Part shown: piece by piece, positions 54,335 to 63,535 of the stretch
How the letters are laid out: the number at the start of each line of letters is the position of its first letter
Numbering within the stretch: the first letter of the stretch is position 1
Source of the DNA: an uncultured Sphingomonadales bacterium
GTDB lineage: Bacteria > Pseudomonadota > Alphaproteobacteria > Sphingomonadales > Sphingomonadaceae
Length of the DNA stretch: 64,000 bases
Reading direction: 5' to 3'
NCBI GenBank assembly: GCA_903839675.1
Contig: CAIMDB010000001.1
Location: forward strand, 62,001-126,000
Program-made: the position numbers and the translations under genes
Notes under the pieces: model-generated
Databases searched by the model: none
The model's input: only the letters and a program-made list of their open reading frames with translations
Told to the model about the DNA's origin: nothing

Positions 54335-55771
54335 CTAGTTCTTCGCCCGTTCCAGTCGGTTGAGCGGGTGAATGGCGACACCATTTTCGGCAAAGCCCAG
54401 CAGGCGCTGCGCGACGAGTGACCAGCGCAGCGGTGTGGCAATCGGAATATAGAGCTGATCATCGGCCAGCGACTGGTCTGCCTCCGCAATCAGGCGGGGG
54501 CGCTCTTCAGGCTTGGCGCGGCGCATGATGGAAAGAGTGCTTGTCACCGTCTGGCTGCACAGCGGCAGGCCGGGGCAGCGGAAGCGGCCGAGATACCAGG
54601 TCGCGACTGAAACTGGGGCGACAGCGTCAATCAAGCGCAGGTCGACCGCTTCATTCCGTCCAACGTGCACGGCGCGCACGCCAATCTGCCGCCAGTCCGC
54701 TGCAAGTTGCGCAAAAAGCAGACGTCCGCCCGGGCCATCTGGCAGAGCAACGCGCAAAGTGATGGCGGACGTGCCGATCAGGCGGCGGGCGCGGTCCAGA
54801 CGCGCGGGCCGATCGAGCGTGGCCCAGTCCGGTACGGCCTGTATGAAGGTGCCGATGGGGGATGGCAGCATGCTCTCTGTCGCGCGCCAGCCCGGAACAG
54901 CATAACGTTGCACAAAGGCCGTGCGGTTGATCGCCATGGCAAGCGCGCGCCGGACGTCCCGGTCCGCAATGGGGCCATCGGCCCGCGCGGGCACAAGACC
55001 CAATAGGCCGGGCACGGCATCGCGGCGGATCTCGCGCGGGTTGACCTCGCTCGCCAGCGCCAGAGGGTAGGAATTGAAGGTGCCCCCCAGCACCAGATCT
55101 GCATCGCCTGCAGCAAATCGGGCGACGGCCATCGCGGCCTCTTCGCCACGCACCCGGCGCTCCATGCGCTGCAGAGCATCCTCGTCCATGTCTTCGGCGG
55201 TGTCGGGCAAGATCGGCCGAAGCACGACCGAGTGGGGCAGGGGGCGATAGATACGATAGGGGCCGGTGCCGCGTCCTTTTCGCAGTACGGCCATTTCCGG
55301 TTGGGCCAGCAACTTCAGCAAATTGCCATGTGGTTCTGAGAGGCGGACTTCCAGCACCGTGTCGGTCATGGCGAGGATTTCTGTCACCGGCCCAAACATC
55401 GGCTTCAAAGCATTACGGCTTTGCGGGGAGAGCGAGGCGCGCAAGGTCTTGGCGACTTGGGCCGCTGTTACCTCTGTTCCGTCTGACCATTTGGCGCGGC
55501 GCAGGCGGAAGATGTAGCTCAACCCGTCATCCGTAACGATCCAGCGTTCGGCAAGCGCGGGTTCAATCTGTCCTTGCGCATCGAACTGGACGAGGCCCTG
55601 CATCAGCGCGCCGGTCATCACAGCGGCAGGGGCATCCAGCACCTGTGTATTGGGGTCCGCCGCGCGCGCTATACCGCCGATGACGCTGATGGAAATGTCG
55701 GCATCCTCAGCCTGCCCACAGCCGGCAAGCGCTGCCAGCAGGAAGAGGGAAGAGGCCAGTTGTTTCAGCAT
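54335..55771 (-). CDS. Oligopeptide/solute-binding lipoprotein of ABC transporter type (SBP family 5)
   Basis: The 478-residue protein begins with a lipoprotein signal ending LAALAGC and has the family blocks LAERWIVTDDGLSYIFRLRRAKWSDGTEVTAAQV and DVRRALAMAINRTAFV. Such proteins bind peptides or nickel in the periplasm for an ABC importer. No permease or ATPase genes are adjacent, so partners are elsewhere or this is an orphan. A tRNA-Leu gene lies upstream. Confidence 0.85.
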   Translation of the reverse strand: MLKQLASSLFLLAALAGCGQAEDADISISVIGGIARAADPNTQVLDAPAAVMTGALMQGLVQFDAQGQIEPALAERWIVTDDGLSYIFRLRRAKWSDGTEVTAAQVAKTLRASLSPQSRNALKPMFGPVTEILAMTDTVLEVRLSEPHGNLLKLLAQPEMAVLRKGRGTGPYRIYRPLPHSVVLRPILPDTAEDMDEDALQRMERRVRGEEAAMAVARFAAGDADLVLGGTFNSYPLALASEVNPREIRRDAVPGLLGLVPARADGPIADRDVRRALAMAINRTAFVQRYAVPGWRATESMLPSPIGTFIQAVPDWATLDRPARLDRARRLIGTSAITLRVALPDGPGGRLLFAQLAADWRQIGVRAVHVGRNEAVDLRLIDAVAPVSVATWYLGRFRCPGLPLCSQTVTSTLSIMRRAKPEERPRLIAEADQSLADDQLYIPIATPLRWSLVAQRLLGFAENGVAIHPLNRLERAKN

Positions 55772-55821
55772 ATTGCCCTGATAGCGCGCCTTGCCGGCAA
55801 GGTCACGCGCCGGCGAAAAAG

Positions 55822-55907
55822 TGGTGCGGACGGCGGGACTCGAACCCGCACTTCCAGGGGAAAGCAGATTTTAAGTCTGCTGCGTCTACCGGTTTCGCCA
55901 CGTCCGC
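55822..55907 (-). tRNA. tRNA-Leu (UAA)
   Basis: On the minus strand the acceptor GCGGACG at 55907 pairs with CGTCCGC near 55826, and CCA is encoded at 55824-55822. The anticodon loop CTTAAAA presents UAA. A class-II variable arm (TTCCCCTGGAAG) and T arm GGTTCGAGTCC are clear. Length 86 bases. Confidence 0.95.
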
Positions 55908-55970
55908 ACGGGCGCGACATCGGCGACGAAAGCGCTGCCGTCAAGCAACAAAGGACTGGAAAGCGCCTGC

Positions 55971-56249
55971 TCAGACGTTGAGCTTGGCGCGCATTTCCTT
56001 ACCGGGCTTGAAATAGGGCACCTTCTTCGATGGAATGTCCACAGAAGCCCCCGTGCGCGGGTTGCGGCCCTGACGGGCCTCTCGGCCGCGTGTCGAAAAG
56101 GCGCCAAAACCGCGAAGCTCCACGCGACCACCGTCGGCAAGCTGCTTCGTGATTTCATCGAAAAAGATAGTTACAATAGTGTCAATTTCCCGGTGGGACA
56201 GTCCGGGATTTTCTTGCGCCAGTACATCCACCAGCTCGGAACGTATCAT
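55971..56249 (-). CDS. ihfB: Integration host factor subunit beta
   Basis: The 92-residue protein MIRSELVDVLAQENPGLSHREID is followed by VELRGFGAFSTRGREARQGRNPRTGASVDIPSKKVPYFKPGKEMR, with the proline-tipped RNPRTG arm that bends DNA. I chose ATG 56249, eight bases after a GGGG, which gives the standard length; in-frame ATGs at 56255 and 56306 exist. IHF is a heterodimer that folds DNA; the alpha subunit is encoded elsewhere. It lies downstream of rpsA on the same strand. Confidence 0.93.
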   Translation of the reverse strand: MIRSELVDVLAQENPGLSHREIDTIVTIFFDEITKQLADGGRVELRGFGAFSTRGREARQGRNPRTGASVDIPSKKVPYFKPGKEMRAKLNV

Positions 56250-56477
56250 ACTCATACCCCCATGCTGTTGCACGTGTCTGCTTATGCTCTTCCCCGCGAA
56301 GACCATAGCCCGTCGTTACGCATATCCCCGAGATCAGCAGGATATTTGACGGAAGCAACAGCTGTCGCGATAATTACTACCATTACGGTAACAAGTGCAA
56401 GTAATAATATCTTAACGCTAGGGTTAACGTTTTTTAACTAAGCCACTGATCCAGATGGATTTTTCCAAGTCTGATAC

Positions 56478-56519
56478 GAATAGGGCCCGCTGCACGCAAC
56501 GGTGCAACGGACCCTATTC
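56478..56519 (-). terminator. Stem-loop after rpsA
   Basis: GAATAGGG at 56478-56485 pairs with CCCTATTC at 56512-56519, and the arms continue inward with GCTGCAC/GTGCAAC-type pairing, giving a long imperfect hairpin 19 bp past the rpsA stop. No strong T run follows, so termination strength is uncertain. The rest of 56250-56537 is AT-rich, with ihfB promoter sequence likely. Confidence 0.6.
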
Positions 56520-56537
56520 GGTTGAATTGGTGTTAAC

Positions 56538-58250
56538 TTACTTCTTGCCGTCGCGCGCCTTGAGCGCTTCGCCAAGGATGTCGCCAAGCGACGCACCCGA
56601 ATCGGACGAGCCGTACTGGGCAACCGCCTGCTTCTCTTCGGCGATCTGCATCGCCTTGACGGAGAAGGTTGGGTTCTTCGAACGGTCGAAGCCGGTTACC
56701 ATCGCGTCGAACTTCTGGCCGACCTGGAAGCGGTCTGGGCGCTGTTCGTCGCGATCGCGGCCAAGATCGGCACGCTTGATGAAGCCAATGGCCCCATCAT
56801 CGCCCACCTGCACGTCGAGCCCGCCGTCCTTGATCGCAATGACCGTGACAGTGGTGACAGCGTTCTTGGCGAGGCCGGAAGGTCCGCTGCCGCCGGTGGC
56901 AACCGAAGCACCGCCCTTTTCGACCTGCTTGATGCCAAGCGAGATGCGTTCCTTTTCGACGTCCACGTCAAGCACGATCGCCTTAACGGTGTCGCCCTTG
57001 TTGTGCAGCGCCAGAGCTTCTTCGCCCGACACGCCCCAGGCGATGTCCGACATGTGGACCATGCCATCGACGTCGCCGTCGAGGCCAATGAACAGACCGA
57101 ATTCGGTCGCGTTCTTGACTTCGCCTTCGACGGTCGAGCCAACCGGGTGAACAGCGCTGAACGCTTCCCACGGGTTGGACGCAGCCTGCTTGAGGCCCAG
57201 CGAAATGCGACGCTTTTCTTCGTCGACTTCGAGGACGATGACATCGACTTCCTGGCTGGTCGAAACGATCTTGCCGGGGTGGACGTTCTTCTTGGTCCAG
57301 CTCATTTCCGATACGTGGACAAGGCCTTCGATACCGGCTTCGAGTTCAACGAACGCACCATATTCGGTGATGTTCGTGACGCGGCCCGTCAGCTTGGCGC
57401 CAACCGGATACTTGGCAGCGACAGCTTCCCATGGATCGCTCTCGAGCTGCTTCATGCCGAGCGAGATGCGCTGCGTGTCCTTGTTGATGCGGATGATCTG
57501 CACCTTCACGGTGTCACCGATGTTGATGACTTCCGAAGGATGATTGACGCGCTTGTAGCTGATGTCGGTGACATGCAGCAGGCCGTCAATGCCGCCGAGA
57601 TCAACGAACGCACCGTAATCGGTGATGTTCTTGACGACGCCTTCAATAACCTGGCCTTCAGCAAGGTTCAGGATCAGGCCCGAACGTGCTTCTGCGCGGC
57701 TTTCTTCAAGGATGGCGCGACGCGACACAACGATGTTGCCACGCTTACGGTCCATCTTGAGGATCTGGAAGGGCTGCGGAATGTCCATGAGCGGAGTGAC
57801 ATCGCGCACGGGGCGGATATCGACCTGCGAACCGGGAAGGAAGGCCACAGCGCCGCCGAGGTCGACTGTGAAGCCGCCCTTAACGCGGCCGAAGATGACG
57901 CCTTCAACGCGGGTGGACTTGCCGAATTCAGCTTCGAGAGCATCCCAGGCGGCTTCGCGGCGTGCGCGGTCGCGCGACAGCACGGCTTCACCCTGGGCGT
58001 TTTCGACGCGGTCGACATAAACTTCGACTTCATCACCAACAGCGAGTTCAGCCTTCTGGCCGGGGGCTGCGAATTCGCGAAGCGCGACGCGGCCTTCCGA
58101 CTTCAGGCCAACGTCGATGACGGCCATGTCGTTTTCAATTGCGGTGACGATGCCCTTGACGACGCGGCCGTCGAGGCTTTCGGCATCGCCGAGTGATTCT
58201 GAGAGGAGAGCCGCGAAATCATCGCGGGTCGGGTTGGCGGAAGTTGCCAT
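56538..58250 (-). CDS. rpsA: 30S ribosomal protein S1
   Basis: The 570-residue protein is six S1 OB-fold repeats. Each later repeat has a GAFVDL or GAFVELEAGIEGLVHVSEMSW-type core (ITDYGAFVDLGGIDGLLHVTD, ITEYGAFVELEAG and NATEFGLFIGLDGDVDG). It binds mRNA and helps ribosome docking on weak Shine-Dalgarno leaders, useful here where many starts are GTG or TTG. It follows cmk with 152 bp between and is followed by ihfB. Confidence 0.98.
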   Translation of the reverse strand: MATSANPTRDDFAALLSESLGDAESLDGRVVKGIVTAIENDMAVIDVGLKSEGRVALREFAAPGQKAELAVGDEVEVYVDRVENAQGEAVLSRDRARREAAWDALEAEFGKSTRVEGVIFGRVKGGFTVDLGGAVAFLPGSQVDIRPVRDVTPLMDIPQPFQILKMDRKRGNIVVSRRAILEESRAEARSGLILNLAEGQVIEGVVKNITDYGAFVDLGGIDGLLHVTDISYKRVNHPSEVINIGDTVKVQIIRINKDTQRISLGMKQLESDPWEAVAAKYPVGAKLTGRVTNITEYGAFVELEAGIEGLVHVSEMSWTKKNVHPGKIVSTSQEVDVIVLEVDEEKRRISLGLKQAASNPWEAFSAVHPVGSTVEGEVKNATEFGLFIGLDGDVDGMVHMSDIAWGVSGEEALALHNKGDTVKAIVLDVDVEKERISLGIKQVEKGGASVATGGSGPSGLAKNAVTTVTVIAIKDGGLDVQVGDDGAIGFIKRADLGRDRDEQRPDRFQVGQKFDAMVTGFDRSKNPTFSVKAMQIAEEKQAVAQYGSSDSGASLGDILGEALKARDGKK

Positions 58251-58402
58251 TGCTAGAGTATTCCAATCATGTTTGTTTTCCGGCCAAGCGGTTGTTTCCG
58301 CTGGTCTTTTGGCCAGACTGCCGCACAGACCCCATGCCGGTGCAGCATCCTTTGGACAACAGATCGCAGAGGTCGAAAAAGGGGAGAAAGCGTTTTAGCT
58401 GC

Positions 58403-59014
58403 TCAGCGCCGAATCCGGGCCTCCACGAGCGCAATCGCCCGCTGGACGGCCGCGCCTATAGTCATATCGGTGGTATCTAGCAAGTCTGCGTCGTCTGCCT
58501 GCCGCAGTGGCGCGGCACTTCGCCCTGAGTCGCGGGCATCGCGCGCTTCGATGTCGGCAAGGATCGCATCATAGTCGGTCAGGGCATCTTCACGGTGCCG
58601 CCGCTGCGCCCGAACTTCAGTGGAGGCGGTGACGAACAGCTTGGCATCGGCGTCCGGCGCAATGACGGTGCCGATATCGCGTCCATCCAGCACTGCGCCG
58701 CCCGGCTGGCGGGCAAAAGCCTGTTGATACTCAAGCAAGGCCGCCCGCACGGCTGGATGGCGCGACACGCGGGAGGCAAGCGCCCCTGCGACTTCGGTGC
58801 GGAGTTCGGGGTCTGTCAGAAGCGTCTCGTCAATCCGGCAACCGGCGACGGCATCGGCCTCTACATCCGGGTCCCGTCCGGCGCGCGCTGTCGCCACACC
58901 CACGGCGCGGTAGAGCAGGCCGGTGTCCAGGTGGGGCAGATCATAATGCACGGCCAAGGCGCGGGCGATGGTGCCCTTGCCGGAAGCCGCAGGTCCGTCG
59001 ACCGCGATAATCAT
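58403..59014 (-). CDS. cmk: Cytidylate kinase
   Basis: The 203-residue protein starts [38 protein letters not shown] with the P-loop GPAASGKGT, followed by [24 protein letters not shown] and a D-R-R-H-R-like lid. It phosphorylates CMP and dCMP. Its ATG overlaps the aroA stop by four bases (ATGA), so the aroA-cmk-rpsA order is an operon as in many bacteria. Confidence 0.97.
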   Translation of the reverse strand: MIIAVDGPAASGKGTIARALAVHYDLPHLDTGLLYRAVGVATARAGRDPDVEADAVAGCRIDETLLTDPELRTEVAGALASRVSRHPAVRAALLEYQQAFARQPGGAVLDGRDIGTVIAPDADAKLFVTASTEVRAQRRHREDALTDYDAILADIEARDARDSGRSAAPLRQADDADLLDTTDMTIGAAVQRAIALVEARIRR

Positions 59015-60354
59015 CGGGCGGCGAGGCTTTCCAGCATCGCTTCAAAGATGGGGAAGCTGGTCGCGACAGGGCTCATGTCATCAATGGTGACCGGCGCTGC
59101 CGAGACCAGCCCTGCAATGGCAAAGCTCATCGCGATGCGGTGATCCAGTTCCGCCGCAATGGTCGCGCCACCGGCGAGTGCCGCGCCGCCAGAACCATGG
59201 ACGATCAGGCCGTCCTCCAACTCTTCAACCCTCACACCAATCGCGGACAGCCCCTTGGCCATGACGCTGATGCGGTCTGATTCCTTGACGCGCAGTTCGT
59301 CGAGACCACGGAACACGCTCTTGCCTTCAGCCAAGGCCGCGGCGACGAACAGGATGGGGAATTCGTCAACCATGCTCGGCACGATGTCGGGCGAGGTCTC
59401 AATGCCCTTCAACGCGGAATGCTTCACGATCAGGTCGGCGACGGGCTCTCCACCGACGACGCGTTCGTCAACCAAAGTGATGTCGCCGCCCATTGCCTGA
59501 AGCACTTCAATGAGCCCTGCACGCGTCGGGTTGATGCCGACATTGTCGATGCGGACTTCGGAGCCGGGCACGAGAAGCGCCGCCACCATCGGGAACGCAG
59601 CGGAGGACGGATCACCCGGCACGACGACATGCTGCGGCGTCAGTTCCGCCTCACCATGGATGGAGATGACGCGTGCGCCATCGGCATCGGTGGAGATGTC
59701 CAGCTTCGCGCCGAAACCGGCCAGCATCCGCTCACTATGATCCCGCGTCGGCACCGGTTCGATGACGGTCGTGATCCCCGGCGTGTTGAGCCCGGCGAGC
59801 AAGATGGCCGACTTCACCTGTGCCGACGCCATAGGCAGGCGGTAGGTGATCGGCACAGCAGGGCAGGCCCCGCGCACCATGATCGGCAGATATTGGTTGC
59901 CCTTTTCCCCCGGCGAGCAGGTGAACACCGCGCCCATCGTGCCCAAGGGATCGGTCACCCGCGCCATTGGGCGTTTGGAAAGCGAGGCATCGCCCGTGAA
60001 GGTCGCCGTGATGGCATGGCTGGCGACCAGACCCATGAGCAGCCGGGTCGAGGTGCCGGAATTGCCCATGTCGAGCGCTGATTCGGGTTGCAGCAATCCG
60101 CCGACACCCACGCCGTGCACGCGCCACACGCCGTCATCGCCGCGATCAATCGTCGCGCCCATCGCCCGCATGGCCGCCGCCGTGGCGAGAACGTCTTCGC
60201 CTTCCAGCAGGCCTTCAATCACGCTCTCCCCCACGGCGAGGGCTGACAACATCAGCGACCGGTGGGAGATGGATTTGTCACCGGGCACGCGGACCGTGCC
60301 GGAGAGTGGACCGCTCTGTGCGAATGCTTTAGGGGAGGGGGAAGGATGCGCCAT
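59011..60354 (-). CDS. aroA: 3-phosphoshikimate 1-carboxyvinyltransferase (EPSP synthase)
   Basis: The 447-residue enzyme has [18 protein letters not shown] near residue 23, [17 protein letters not shown] near residue 92, and the late blocks [12 protein letters not shown] and [10 protein letters not shown]. It joins PEP to shikimate-3-phosphate in the aromatic amino acid pathway. The LMGLVA segment after the G-N-S-G-T motif resembles the class II enzymes that are less sensitive to glyphosate; this is an impression from sequence. It is divergent from the TIGR02300 gene. Confidence 0.97.
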   Translation of the reverse strand: MAHPSPSPKAFAQSGPLSGTVRVPGDKSISHRSLMLSALAVGESVIEGLLEGEDVLATAAAMRAMGATIDRGDDGVWRVHGVGVGGLLQPESALDMGNSGTSTRLLMGLVASHAITATFTGDASLSKRPMARVTDPLGTMGAVFTCSPGEKGNQYLPIMVRGACPAVPITYRLPMASAQVKSAILLAGLNTPGITTVIEPVPTRDHSERMLAGFGAKLDISTDADGARVISIHGEAELTPQHVVVPGDPSSAAFPMVAALLVPGSEVRIDNVGINPTRAGLIEVLQAMGGDITLVDERVVGGEPVADLIVKHSALKGIETSPDIVPSMVDEFPILFVAAALAEGKSVFRGLDELRVKESDRISVMAKGLSAIGVRVEELEDGLIVHGSGGAALAGGATIAAELDHRIAMSFAIAGLVSAAPVTIDDMSPVATSFPIFEAMLESLAAR

Positions 60355-60464
60355 TTCGCCGGCGTCTTTGACAGCGGCGATCTGCTATGGCAAGGCGCGC
60401 GCCGATTCAGCCGGTGTTTACATTGGCTCAAAGCAATTCTGCTTGATTGAAAGGCTTAAGGCTC

Positions 60465-60782
60465 ATGGTGAAGCCTGAATGGGGCACAAAACGTACGTGC
60501 CCGAAGTGTGCAACGCGTTTTTATGACCTGACCAAGGAAGATCCCATCACCTGCATTTCGTGCAGCTATGCGTGGATCGCCGAACCCGTTCTGAAGTCGA
60601 AGCAGCCGCTTCCGTTTGAAGCTGCGGCCCCTGTCGCGTCGGCCACCCCCGATGCGGATCTCACGGCGGATCTGGATCTGGACGTGGATGCCGAAAGCGA
60701 ACCTTCGGCAGATGACGATGTCGATCTGGGCGGTGATGATGACCTCGGCGTCGACACCGGCGACGTGAACGACGAAAATTGA
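60465..60782 (+). CDS. TIGR02300-type zinc-ribbon protein with acidic tail
   Basis: The 105-residue protein starts KPEWGTKRTCPKCATRFYDL and continues CISCSYAW, giving two CxxC pairs that form a zinc ribbon. The second half is alanine-rich and strongly acidic with repeats of DLD and DDD (DDDVDLGGDDDLGVDTGD). It matches the small alphaproteobacterial family TIGR02300, of unknown function. It is followed by tRNA-Ala. The ATG at 60465 is the family start, seven bases after an AAGG. Confidence 0.9.
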   Translation: MVKPEWGTKRTCPKCATRFYDLTKEDPITCISCSYAWIAEPVLKSKQPLPFEAAAPVASATPDADLTADLDLDVDAESEPSADDDVDLGGDDDLGVDTGDVNDEN

Positions 60783-60846
60783 TCTGATACCGGCAACCTT
60801 AGGGTTGCAACGGCGGCGCGCCTGACATAAAGGCGCGCCTCCAAAT

Positions 60847-60922
60847 GGGGCCTTAGCTCAGCTGGTAGAGCGCTACACTGGCAGTGTAGAGGTCAGGGGT
60901 TCGACTCCCCTAGGCTCCACCA
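60847..60922 (+). tRNA. tRNA-Ala (GGC)
   Basis: The acceptor GGGGCCT at 60847 pairs with AGGCTCC at 60912-60918, with one G-U pair. The anticodon arm CTACA-CTGGCAG-TGTAG presents GGC, the T arm is GGTTCGACTCC, and CCA is encoded at 60920-60922. Confidence 0.95.
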
Positions 60923-60935
60923 TTCCCCATTTTAG

Positions 60936-61343
60936 CTATCTCGGGTGCCGCGCAGCGAGCGCGATGCCGGCGAGATTTTGTGCGCGTTTAATCCAGCGCA
61001 CACGGCCAACGCGCCCGTCTTGCGCCAAGGTGAGGAGCGCAGTGGCGTGATCATTCCGCGCCTGTCCGGTGCGCAGCGCGGTGTTGGCCTTGGTGATCAC
61101 CTCCACCGCATCGCCGATCAACTCGACGTCGGTCAGCGCCAAGGACTGCGCCACCTCCACCGCGCAGAGCAGCGCGCGCCATTCCGCATCGCTGTTAGTG
61201 CCTTCGCCCAGATCATCGAACAGATAGGTCTGCCCCCGCACCACAACGGCGGCCTCAATGCGCCCGGGGTTGGGGCGGCATCCGCCATCGAAGAAGACTT
61301 TTACCCGGCGGGCGGGGGTGGGGGCGGTCTTGGCTGCGGTCAT
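60936..61343 (-). CDS. RNase H-like fold protein (reverse-transcriptase-like/RNase HI type)
   Basis: The 135-residue protein has VFFDGGCRPNPG near residue 17, the equivalent of the D-G-G-x-R-N-P-G motif, and TNSDAEWRALLCAVEVA with the second acidic pair and ELIGDAVEVITKAN. These are the catalytic residues of RNase HI, so cleavage of RNA in RNA-DNA hybrids is plausible. The C-terminus is shorter than classical RNase HI. The gene follows the GNAT gene with a 4-bp ATGA overlap. Confidence 0.85.
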   Translation of the reverse strand: MTAAKTAPTPARRVKVFFDGGCRPNPGRIEAAVVVRGQTYLFDDLGEGTNSDAEWRALLCAVEVAQSLALTDVELIGDAVEVITKANTALRTGQARNDHATALLTLAQDGRVGRVRWIKRAQNLAGIALAARHPR

Positions 61344-61861
61344 GCGGTCGGGCGATACCGCATGGCGACGTCACAGCGGTCATAGCGCGCGCCAAAGTCT
61401 GCCATGATCTGCGCATCATGGGCAAAGCCCAGCTTTTCATACAAATGGATCGCGGCTTCACATTTGTGGCTGGTGAGGAGATAGAGCGTCTCCGCCCCCA
61501 TGGTCTCGGCGCGCGCGATGACGGCCTCAAGCAGAAACTCCCCCGCTTTCAGGCCACGTGCCGTCTCCCGCACGCCCATCTTGGTCAACTCGAAACGCGC
61601 AGGTCCTGTCTTCTGCAAGGCACAGGCACCAACGACACCGCGCCCTTCGGCTTCGACGAACAGGATCGCCCCGCCCGGGTCAAGGATCTTCGCGCGCGGA
61701 TTTTCCAGCACCTCCCGGTCGGTCGCCTCCAGCACGAACATCGACGTGATCCATTCGGCATTGATGTCATGAAAGTCGCGGGCGAGATCGTCGTGGAACT
61801 CGACGAGGCGCAGTGCGGGGGTGTCTGGTTGGGTGGAGAGATCAGGAACCGTGTCAGGCAT
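61340..61861 (-). CDS. GNAT-family N-acetyltransferase
   Basis: The 173-residue protein has KILDPGGAILFVEAEGRGVVGACAL, then MGVRETARGLKAGEFLLEAVIARAE (acetyl-CoA binding R-x2-x-A-G motif) and LLTSHKCEAAIHLYEKLGF, a normal GNAT order. The substrate is unknown. I take ATG 61861; a longer frame to 61894 opens with TTG. It is coupled to the RNase H-like gene. Confidence 0.85.
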   Translation of the reverse strand: MPDTVPDLSTQPDTPALRLVEFHDDLARDFHDINAEWITSMFVLEATDREVLENPRAKILDPGGAILFVEAEGRGVVGACALQKTGPARFELTKMGVRETARGLKAGEFLLEAVIARAETMGAETLYLLTSHKCEAAIHLYEKLGFAHDAQIMADFGARYDRCDVAMRYRPTA

Positions 61862-62168
61862 AAGGGCGTCCGTTAGAGGGGCGGGAAGGGGCAAAATCGT
61901 AGGATAGTCCGCGCCCGCCCCGAATCCCCAGAAATCCGTCCGCCCCGCTTTTTGGAAGGTGCGGAAGTGGAGGAAGTTGAGGGTACGTCCCCCTCATTAT
62001 GGACCCCTGCTGTAGGAAAGACAGAACTTCCAAGAGCAAAGCCGGATCATGCGGGCGTCCATGGGCAAGGCTCTGGCATAAAGTGTTGGCTGTAGGACAG
62101 CGGAAAATGGGGTGGGGTGATGGGGGAGGTGGTGGTCGGTGGCATGCGCTTGCAACTTCGAAGGGTAT
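61862..62168. other. 307-bp gap with dispersed repeat copies, no gene
   Basis: The gap contains the second copy of the 27-bp block (61956-61982), a CTGTAGGAAAG segment and GGCTGTAGGACAG (62088-62100), the same order as in 18922-19114. Nothing coding is seen. Confidence 0.65.
61956..61982 (+). repeat. 27-bp direct repeat, copy 2
   Basis: Identical to 18922-18948. Followed within 40 bp by CTGTAGGAAAG and after about 105 bp by GGCTGTAGGACAG, as in the first copy but with different spacing. Confidence 0.7.
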
Positions 62169-62354
62169 TTAGGGGGTTACGCACCTGTCACCGTAACTGC
62201 ATATCTCGACACCGTTCCGTTCAGCAGCTTGGGCAAGGAGATCGAGATACAGCGCATAATCGCCGTCTTCGAAAAACGTCCGCTCACGCCGGTTACCACG
62301 TTGTGTCACGTGGTGCGGAATACCCGGCAGAACCATGCGAGGAAGGCGAGCCAT
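62169..62354 (-). pseudogene. REP-associated tyrosine transposase (RAYT), truncated
   Basis: The open frame of 61 codons reads MARLPRMVLPGIPHHVTQRGNRRERTFFEDGDYALYLDLLA, the conserved N-terminus of RAYT/IS200-like Y1 transposases, including the HVTQRGN histidine region. After NGVEI the match stops, and the last ten codons (SYGDRCVTP) are read from a copy of the flanking repeat. The tyrosine active site and most of the enzyme are gone. It lies between direct repeats at 62183 and 62405, so deletion by recombination with the terminal repeat is likely. Confidence 0.85.
62183..62198 (+). repeat. RAYT-linked repeat, copy 1
   Basis: ACCTGTCACCGTAACT, preceded by GGGGGTTACGC. It marks the truncation point of the RAYT frame. 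Related copies are 62405-62420 (same direction) and 63739-63754 (inverted). Confidence 0.8.
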
Positions 62355-62404
62355 TAGAATAAGCTATTAAAGTAGGGCATTGAGTCAATTTAGGGGTTTT
62401 TGAC

Positions 62405-62420
62405 TCCTGTCACCGTAATT
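62405..62420 (+). repeat. RAYT-linked repeat, copy 2
   Basis: TCCTGTCACCGTAATT, preceded by AGGGGTTTTTGAC, lies 51 bp before the RAYT start codon. It is in the same direction as copy 1. Confidence 0.75.
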
Positions 62421-62606
62421 CCAGTGGGGTTGCGCGCTACTTCCCCCTCTCAACTGCGCCTAAGCGCCTTTGGCGCCAAGGCTTGTATCTCTCCCCTAAA
62501 GGAGGAGAGAGCTTTTAGGAAAATTCCGGCAAAGCCGGGGACACAATATTAATTAGAATTACGGCAAATGGTGCGACAACCTCCAAATGCCCCACCCCCA
62601 ACACAT

Positions 62607-62737
62607 CCGTTTCACGCAAAGACCGCAAAGGTTTTTAAGAGGGCATCTTAAAACGCAAGCGTCCCGTCCGCCCGCAAACCTCTTAAGAATCTTTGCGCAT
62701 TGACGCTTCGCGTCGCCTGCGGCCTTGCGTGAAACGG
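62607..62737. repeat. 130-bp inverted-repeat structure of the CGCAGAGACGC family
   Basis: CCGTTTCACGCAA (62607-62619) pairs perfectly with TTGCGTGAAACGG (62725-62737). Further in, CCTCTTAAGAATC on the right faces GATTCTT-like GTTTTTAAGAGG on the left. The inner sequence contains AAGACCGCAAAGG and CTTTGCG, diverged forms of the repeat at 18501. The hairpin ends 10 bp before the metzincin-like gene's stop and may act as its transcript end. Confidence 0.75.
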
Positions 62738-62746
62738 AAGTGGATT

Positions 62747-63535
62747 CTAGCCTTTGAAAAAGCTATGATAGGGCAACATGAGTTGGACTTTGGTGCCGTT
62801 GATTTCCTTGATCGCTCCACTCCAGACGCCTTGATAAAGAGCCTTTAGATCCCGACGATCGACATCAGTTAATGTGCTATCCGCACCGTAGTTCATAATC
62901 GAAAAGCGGCTGTCTGTGCCAAACAATTCTGAGGGCCACGACCCCTCGGCAACATTGGCAAACCAGTGCCGCAGTCCGAAAACATGCCCAAATTCATGCT
63001 GCAACGTTTCGATCTGCTCGATGCGCGGTTGTTGAAACATCGTCGGATAAAGGACCAGTTCATGGCGGCCCGCGTCGGGGAAGAATGCGCTGGCCAGCAC
63101 ACAGCCGCTACGATCGCAATCCGCATTCGCACGCACGACCACTTCAAAATCCCACAAATCGCGCTGCTCGCTAAATTTGACGGGAATGGAATCCTGCCAT
63201 CCGTCTAGCGCCTCGCCCATCAATTTGCGAATTTCGGCCTTGGCCGCTTCGGGATTTCTATAAATTGCCAGCGATTGTTCCTGAAACCGCCACCGCAAAG
63301 TTACGTCAGGTGCCCACAGCGGTACAAAGCCCAAATGGCTGTCGACGCGCAGTTCCTGTTCGGATTTTCCAGACGGTGTCGCATGGCCGAGACTATCTGT
63401 CCGGCATGGGTGCGAATGGCCTTTTTTGTCGGCACCAATCTTATGTACGAATTCGCCTAGCACATCAGCAATTTGCTGCTCGCTTGCAACTTCAAAGGGA
63501 TTTGCAACATCTGCCAATTCAAAAGCACTAGTCAT
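62747..63535 (-). CDS. Metzincin-type (matrixin-like) metalloprotease
   Basis: The 262-residue protein carries the full zinc motif HEFGHVFGLRHW, with H180, H184 and H190 as ligands and E181 as catalytic base, and the Met-turn SIMNYG at residues 212-217. This is the metzincin signature as in matrixins. An N-terminal region of about 90 residues has a CRTD segment (C44) but no clear cysteine-switch and no signal peptide. I chose ATG 63535 after a strong GGAGG. The gene is AT-richer than its neighbours and lies between RAYT-type repeats. Function unknown. Confidence 0.85.
   Translation of the reverse strand: MTSAFELADVANPFEVASEQQIADVLGEFVHKIGADKKGHSHPCRTDSLGHATPSGKSEQELRVDSHLGFVPLWAPDVTLRWRFQEQSLAIYRNPEAAKAEIRKLMGEALDGWQDSIPVKFSEQRDLWDFEVVVRANADCDRSGCVLASAFFPDAGRHELVLYPTMFQQPRIEQIETLQHEFGHVFGLRHWFANVAEGSWPSELFGTDSRFSIMNYGADSTLTDVDRRDLKALYQGVWSGAIKEINGTKVQLMLPYHSFFKG

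Larger units (their letters stand above)
62355..62746. other. 392-bp gap upstream of the RAYT remnant with several hairpins
   Basis: No gene is seen. The gap holds RAYT repeat copy 2 (62405-62420), small hairpins TCTCTCC/GGAGAGA near 62490-62511 and CCGGC/GCCGG near 62526-62538, and a large inverted repeat with arms 62607-62619 and 62725-62737. Confidence 0.65.

Noticed and set aside
57003-58196. 397-codon plus-strand frame opposite rpsA
   Set aside because: Mirror image of the S1 repeats; no independent support.
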